Assembly: GCA_023253625.1 (NCBI GenBank)
Contig: JALRFY010000066.1
Location: 1 to 54,811, forward strand
From: Akkermansiaceae bacterium
Lineage (GTDB): Bacteria > Verrucomicrobiota > Verrucomicrobiia > Verrucomicrobiales > Akkermansiaceae
DNA: 54,811 nucleotides
Direction: 5' to 3'
The notes under the pieces are model-generated. The model saw nothing but the letters and a program-made list of their open reading frames with translations. It ran no database searches and had not been told where the DNA came from. The stretch's first letter is position 1; each line of letters starts with the position of its first letter. Shown in pieces: positions 50,689 to 54,811 of this stretch. The translations under genes were made by a program, and so were the position numbers.

Positions 50689-53397
50689 ATGAAGATCTTT
50701 TTCCGCCTGAATTACCGCACCGTGCCCGGTGAGTCGCTGTGGCTGAAATTGACGGCCGTGCTTGGCAACGACCGGCTGCGCTTCGGGCAGATGCTGCCAC
50801 TGCACTGGGCCAATGACGAACAATGGCAGACGGAAATCGAACTGCACGGCCAGGAACCGGTGCGGCTGGAATACGTCTATCAGCTCCGGCGCGAGCAAAA
50901 CGGCATGCAACTCGACGAATGGAACGGCCCGCGCGTGGAGACGGTGGATCCCGCCTCTGCGGAAGTGCTGCTGCTGCGCGACACCTGGCGCTCGGCGGGC
51001 ACTTTGGATTACGCGTTCGAAACCGCGGCCTTCCGCACCCTGCTGCCGGAGCGGCAGCATTTTGCGCAACCCCGGATTCACCCCAATGCCAACCATCTGA
51101 TCCAACTCCGCATGGCCGGCGTGCCGGACGGGCTGGTGCCCTGCATCATCGGCAACGTCACGGAACTCGGCGACTGGGATTGGAAACACGCCGTGCCAAT
51201 GTGCGAAGTTTCCGCCAACACTTGGCAAGCCGCGCTTTATCTGCCCGCCGATTCGATCATCGAATACAAATACGGATTCTTCGACCCGAAGCTCGGCCGC
51301 GCCATCGCCATCGAGCAGGGGGAAAACCGCTCGCTCGAGTGGCGCGACCACGCCGCGCGCCAATGGTCGATCATCAGCGACGAAGGCTACCGCCGCGACG
51401 GCAAGCAGTTGTTCCGTGGTGCCGGTGTGGCAATACCGGTGTTTTCACTGCGCTCGGAAAAAAGCCTCGGCATCGGCGAGTTCGCCGACCTCAAACCCTT
51501 CGCCGACTGGGCGGCGGGCGTCGGCATGAAGCTCATCCAGATCCTGCCCGTCAACGACACCACCTCGTCGCACGATTGGACCGATTCCTATCCCTACTCC
51601 GCGATCAGCGCCTTCGCGCTCCATCCGATCTATCTGCGCATCGACGATTTGAGTCATGCCATGCCGGATTCATTCCATGCGGACATCGAATCCGCGCGGG
51701 CAAAACTCAACCCACTCGCGCAAGTGGACTACGAAGCAGTGGCCAATGCCAAACTCGCGCTCACCCGCGCGGTCTTCAGGAAACACCACAGGAAAATCAC
51801 CGCGGGTGACGGGTTCCGCTCTTTCCTCGATGAAAACCGCGACTGGCTGGTCCCTTACGCCGCCTTCTGCGTGAAACGCGAAGAGTTCGGCACCGCCGAT
51901 TTCAGCCGCTGGGGCGAGTGGGCGGTTTTCGGCCGCGAATCCACGGAAGCCATGGCATCCCCGGAGCATCCCGCATGGCCGGAAATGTCATATCATGTCT
52001 GGTTGCAATACGAACTCGACCGCCAGCTGCGCGACGCCGTGGCGCACCTCCACTCGCACGGCCTTTCGCTCAAGGGCGACCTGCCGATCGGCATCGACCG
52101 CCAGTCCGCCGATGCATGGACGGCCCCGCATTTGTTCAAGATGGACGCGCAGGCCGGCGCGCCGCCGGACGCCTTCGCCGCCAAGGGCCAGAACTGGGGA
52201 TTCCCGACCTACAACTGGGAAGTCATGCGCGAGGACGGCTATGCATGGTGGCGCTCACGCTTCGCGCACTTGAGCCGTTATTTCGACGCCTACCGGATCG
52301 ACCACATCCTCGGCTTCTTCCGCATCTGGCAGATTCCGCACGACCAGGTCGAGGGCGTCATGGGCTGGTTCGATCCGGCGGTTCCCATCCATATCGATGA
52401 AATCCACGGCCGCGGCATTCCGTTCGATTGCAACCGCTACTGCCGCCCTTACATTCGCGCGCACTTCCTCCACGAACGCTTCGGCGACACGCTCGATGAT
52501 GCCCTGCGCAACCACCTCGACGATTGCGGACACGGTTTCTACCAGCTCCGCGGCCACGTCGCCACCCAGCGGCGCATTGTCGATCATTTCCAGGACGCCG
52601 CAGCACCACGCGCCGCGCAGCTCCGCAGCGCCCTGCTCGACTGTGCCAGCGAGGTCCTTTTTTTCGAGGTTCCCGGCTCGCACGGCACCCTCTTCCATCC
52701 GCGTTGTTCGATGCACACGACCCGGTCGTTTCTGGAACTCGATCACGACACCAAATGCCGGCTCGATGACTTGTATGTCGATTATTTCCATCGCCGCCAG
52801 GAAGGGTTCTGGGAGGCGCGTGCTTATGAGAAACTGCCGGCCATGCGCCATGCCAGCCGGATGCTCTTGTGCGGCGAGGACCTCGGCATGGTGCCGCAGT
52901 GCGTTCCCGGAGTGATGCGCGAACTCGGCATCCTCTCGCTGGAAATCCAGCGCATGCCGAAATCATCGGAAGTCGCATACGCCGATCCAGCCCTCGCTCC
53001 GTATCTCAGCGTGGTGAGCCCATCGACGCACGACATGCCCACATTGCGCGGCTGGTGGCGGGAAGACCCCCAAGCCACCGCGCATTTCGCCTGGCAGATG
53101 CTCGGTGTTTCGTTCCCCCCACTGGATCTCACCACCGAGCTTGCCGTCCGCATCATCCACCAGCATCTCGAATCCCCCGCCATGTGGGCCGTGTTCCCGC
53201 TGCAGGACCTGCTCGCGATGGATGAAACCCTCCGCCATCCCGACCCGGACGCCGAGCGCATCAACGTGCCCGCCATCACGCCCTACTACTGGCGCTACCG
53301 CATGCACCTCGGCCTCGGGGAAATGGCCGCCGCGGATGAGTTCAACGGCAATCTCTCCAAGCTCCTCCAAAGCTCCGGGCGTGCCGCCATTGGCTAG
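50689..53397 (+). CDS. 4-alpha-glucanotransferase with two CBM20 domains (DPE2-like)
   Basis: A 902-residue cytosolic disproportionating enzyme resembling plant DPE2 and some bacterial MalQ-like proteins. Two N-terminal CBM20 starch-binding domains (about residues 1-110 and 130-235; the second has GNVTELGDWDWKHAVPM and IEYKYGF) precede a GH77 domain. GAGVAIPVFSLRSEKSLGIG starts the catalytic part. The predicted nucleophile is Asp538 in YRIDHILGFF, the acid/base Glu730 in CGEDLG, and the stabiliser Asp782 in STHDMPTLRG. DPE2-type enzymes transfer glucose from maltose to branched glucans. The enzyme complements the plain MalQ at 37864. Confidence 0.94.
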   Translation: MKIFFRLNYRTVPGESLWLKLTAVLGNDRLRFGQMLPLHWANDEQWQTEIELHGQEPVRLEYVYQLRREQNGMQLDEWNGPRVETVDPASAEVLLLRDTWRSAGTLDYAFETAAFRTLLPERQHFAQPRIHPNANHLIQLRMAGVPDGLVPCIIGNVTELGDWDWKHAVPMCEVSANTWQAALYLPADSIIEYKYGFFDPKLGRAIAIEQGENRSLEWRDHAARQWSIISDEGYRRDGKQLFRGAGVAIPVFSLRSEKSLGIGEFADLKPFADWAAGVGMKLIQILPVNDTTSSHDWTDSYPYSAISAFALHPIYLRIDDLSHAMPDSFHADIESARAKLNPLAQVDYEAVANAKLALTRAVFRKHHRKITAGDGFRSFLDENRDWLVPYAAFCVKREEFGTADFSRWGEWAVFGRESTEAMASPEHPAWPEMSYHVWLQYELDRQLRDAVAHLHSHGLSLKGDLPIGIDRQSADAWTAPHLFKMDAQAGAPPDAFAAKGQNWGFPTYNWEVMREDGYAWWRSRFAHLSRYFDAYRIDHILGFFRIWQIPHDQVEGVMGWFDPAVPIHIDEIHGRGIPFDCNRYCRPYIRAHFLHERFGDTLDDALRNHLDDCGHGFYQLRGHVATQRRIVDHFQDAAAPRAAQLRSALLDCASEVLFFEVPGSHGTLFHPRCSMHTTRSFLELDHDTKCRLDDLYVDYFHRRQEGFWEARAYEKLPAMRHASRMLLCGEDLGMVPQCVPGVMRELGILSLEIQRMPKSSEVAYADPALAPYLSVVSPSTHDMPTLRGWWREDPQATAHFAWQMLGVSFPPLDLTTELAVRIIHQHLESPAMWAVFPLQDLLAMDETLRHPDPDAERINVPAITPYYWRYRMHLGLGEMAAADEFNGNLSKLLQSSGRAAIG

Positions 53398-53654
53398 GCT
53401 GGGCGGCTGCCTGGGATAATCAAATCATTTTCACCCAATGCCTCGGTGCGGATGCCGGGCAGATCACCCTGCGCCGGCTCGATCCGCCGGCCTTGCTCAT
53501 GCTGCGCCTGCGCGTCGCGGCGGCTCCATGAATTTGGTGACCCATTCGCCAGCTCCGCAGGCTCGAAAATCCGATCCCCTCCCAATCCCGCGCGATGCTG
53601 CTGACAGCACGGTCATTGCTCGCCATTCAGCCGCCGCGGGCGGAGCGCCTGTCC

Positions 53655-54293
53655 TCAAAGCTCCTTGAGCGTCAATTTTCGCCACGCCACTTGGAACGGG
53701 CCCTGGCCTTTGCCGATGCTGTGGACCTGCAGGCCGATGAAGCCCTTCGGATGGCTCTTGTATTTCGCCTCATCGACAAGATCGGAGATCATCTCGCCAT
53801 TGATCCACACCTGGATGCGCGGACCCTTCGCGACGATGCGGTAGGCGTTCCACTCGCCGTCCTTGAAGTGCATGTGTGGCTTGAGCTGCTCCTTGGGCGT
53901 CATCCATCCGCCGCAGGCTTCGCCGTAAATGTAGCCGGCTTCCGCGCCTTTTTTGCCGCTCGCCTCGATCTCAACCTGCGGGCCGTTGACCCGGCCCGTC
54001 GGCCCGCCCTGGGTTTGTGAGCGGATCTGCACGCCGGAGTTCAGCGCGCTGTCCACCTTCACCTCGAAGGCCAGCTCGAAGTCGCCGTATTCCTTGTCGG
54101 TGCAGAGGAAACTGTTCGGGCTGCCCTCGGCGGTGGTCCCGACGATGCTGTCGCCCTCGAGCTTGTAGCTCGCCGTGCCGTTGCGCTGGGTCCAGCCGTC
54201 GAGGTTCTTGCCATTGAAAAGTTCCACCGAGCCGTCCTCCGCCATGGCGGGGAGCACCAGTGCCGTCATGAGCAGCAACGCGAGCGTTTTCAT
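53655..54293 (-). CDS. Secreted DUF1080 (3-keto-disaccharide hydrolase-like) protein
   Basis: A 212-residue exported protein with a concanavalin-like beta-sandwich. The signal peptide [18 protein letters not shown] is followed by the family start [51 protein letters not shown] and [20 protein letters not shown] are typical DUF1080 blocks. Some members hydrolyse 3-keto-glycosides; that activity is not certain here. The ATG at 54293 has GAGG six bases upstream and starts directly at the signal peptide; ATGs at 54305 and 54350 are alternatives. It diverges from sucC. Confidence 0.88.
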   Translation of the reverse strand: MKTLALLLMTALVLPAMAEDGSVELFNGKNLDGWTQRNGTASYKLEGDSIVGTTAEGSPNSFLCTDKEYGDFELAFEVKVDSALNSGVQIRSQTQGGPTGRVNGPQVEIEASGKKGAEAGYIYGEACGGWMTPKEQLKPHMHFKDGEWNAYRIVAKGPRIQVWINGEMISDLVDEAKYKSHPKGFIGLQVHSIGKGQGPFQVAWRKLTLKEL

Positions 54294-54450
54294 CAGACGC
54301 CTCATACGTGAGGGCATCGCACGCTCTATCTCGCGAAAAACAGCGGCCACCGCGGGCCGGAATTTTCGCGGACCTGTCCTTGACCGGGTGCGGCGGGGGC
54401 AAATAGGGTGCGCCCGCTGCTCCGCGCCCGACCAACCGAATCACCGCTCC

Positions 54451-54811
54451 ATGAATATCCACGAATACCAGGCCAAGGAACTTTTCGACCGCTTCGGCGT
54501 GCCCAGTCCCAAGGGAAAAGCCGCCGCCACGCCCAAGGAAGCGCATGACGCGGCGAAATGGCTGGGGGTCAACCACCTGGTGGTCAAGGCCCAGGTCCAT
54601 GCCGGCGGCCGCGGCAAAGGGGTGTTCAAAAATGGCTTCAAGGGCGGTGTCCACCTCGTGGAGACGCCCGAGGCGGCGCGCGATGTGGCCGAGAAGATGC
54701 TCGGTGAAACCCTCGTCACCAAACAAACCGGTGAAGCCGGCAAGGTGGTGCGCAAAGTGATGGTCGCTGAATCTGTCAACATCAGCCGCGAGCTGTATCT
54801 CGCCATCCTGC
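54451..54811 (+). CDS. sucC: Succinyl-CoA ligase beta subunit (3' end beyond window)
   Basis: The first 120 codons of an ATP-grasp subunit of succinyl-CoA synthetase (TCA cycle). [20 protein letters not shown] is the classic N-terminus. [20 protein letters not shown] is the nucleotide-binding region, and [20 protein letters not shown] follows. The frame is open to the last base of the window. sucD is expected downstream. Confidence 0.95.
   Translation, partial: MNIHEYQAKELFDRFGVPSPKGKAAATPKEAHDAAKWLGVNHLVVKAQVHAGGRGKGVFKNGFKGGVHLVETPEAARDVAEKMLGETLVTKQTGEAGKVVRKVMVAESVNISRELYLAIL

Noticed and set aside
53398-53654. Open stretch after the CBM20-GH77 gene reading TLRRLDPPALLMLRLRVAAA
   Set aside because: No start codon in a sensible place and no recognisable family; probably chance or an unidentifiable remnant.

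Overview
The window looks like a chromosomal segment of a GC-rich Verrucomicrobiota bacterium, probably from the Verrucomicrobiae. The evidence is a Planctomycetes/Verrucomicrobia-type (PV) bacterial microcompartment operon, several secreted sulfatases, DUF1080 and PmoA-like secreted proteins, and frequent genes without an obvious Shine-Dalgarno sequence. No plasmid, phage or CRISPR functions were seen.

Layout: (1) 1-1772 holds the 3' part of prfC, with an altered P-loop, and tRNA-Ser(UGA). (2) 1773-8967 is a patchy accessory stretch: an IS3-type remnant, a truncated CE6/SASA esterase, three tandem sulfatases with near-identical signal peptides, and decayed ORFs. (3) 8968-24942 holds an M66-like metallopeptidase, hrpA, a fourth sulfatase, pabB, xthA, ilvBH, pta and a PHP phosphatase. 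(4) 24943-34242 holds xylA with a divergent LacI regulator, a toxin-antitoxin pair between a partial and a complete hpt, a sigma-54 activator coupled to upp, an SDR and an M20 peptidase. Three REPIN-like palindromic elements lie in this part. (5) 34308-39594 holds tRNA-Leu(CAA), lpxI, a PmoA-like protein, proS and malQ. (6) 39665-47441 is the microcompartment operon with its divergent DeoR regulator. (7) 47493-54811 holds a coiled-coil protein coupled to acs, a CBM20-GH77 glucanotransferase, a DUF1080 protein and the start of sucC.

The metabolic theme is breakdown of sulfated, deoxysugar-rich polysaccharide. Sulfatases and accessory enzymes act outside the cell. The microcompartment would split fuculose- or rhamnulose-phosphate, oxidise lactaldehyde to an acyl-CoA, and recover ATP through PduL and an AckA-type kinase. 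Pta, Acs and SucC handle other CoA thioesters. The xylA/LacI pair and the two GH77 enzymes cover xylose and glucans.

The most unusual signals are small mobile-looking structures: a GxxExxY gene between inverted CACTGA-rich repeats inside the microcompartment operon, a toxin-antitoxin pair between direct copies of the hpt 3' end, REPIN-like elements of which one supplies a stop codon, and heptad tandem repeats in several intergenic gaps. Family assignments come from reading the proteins; no database search was possible.
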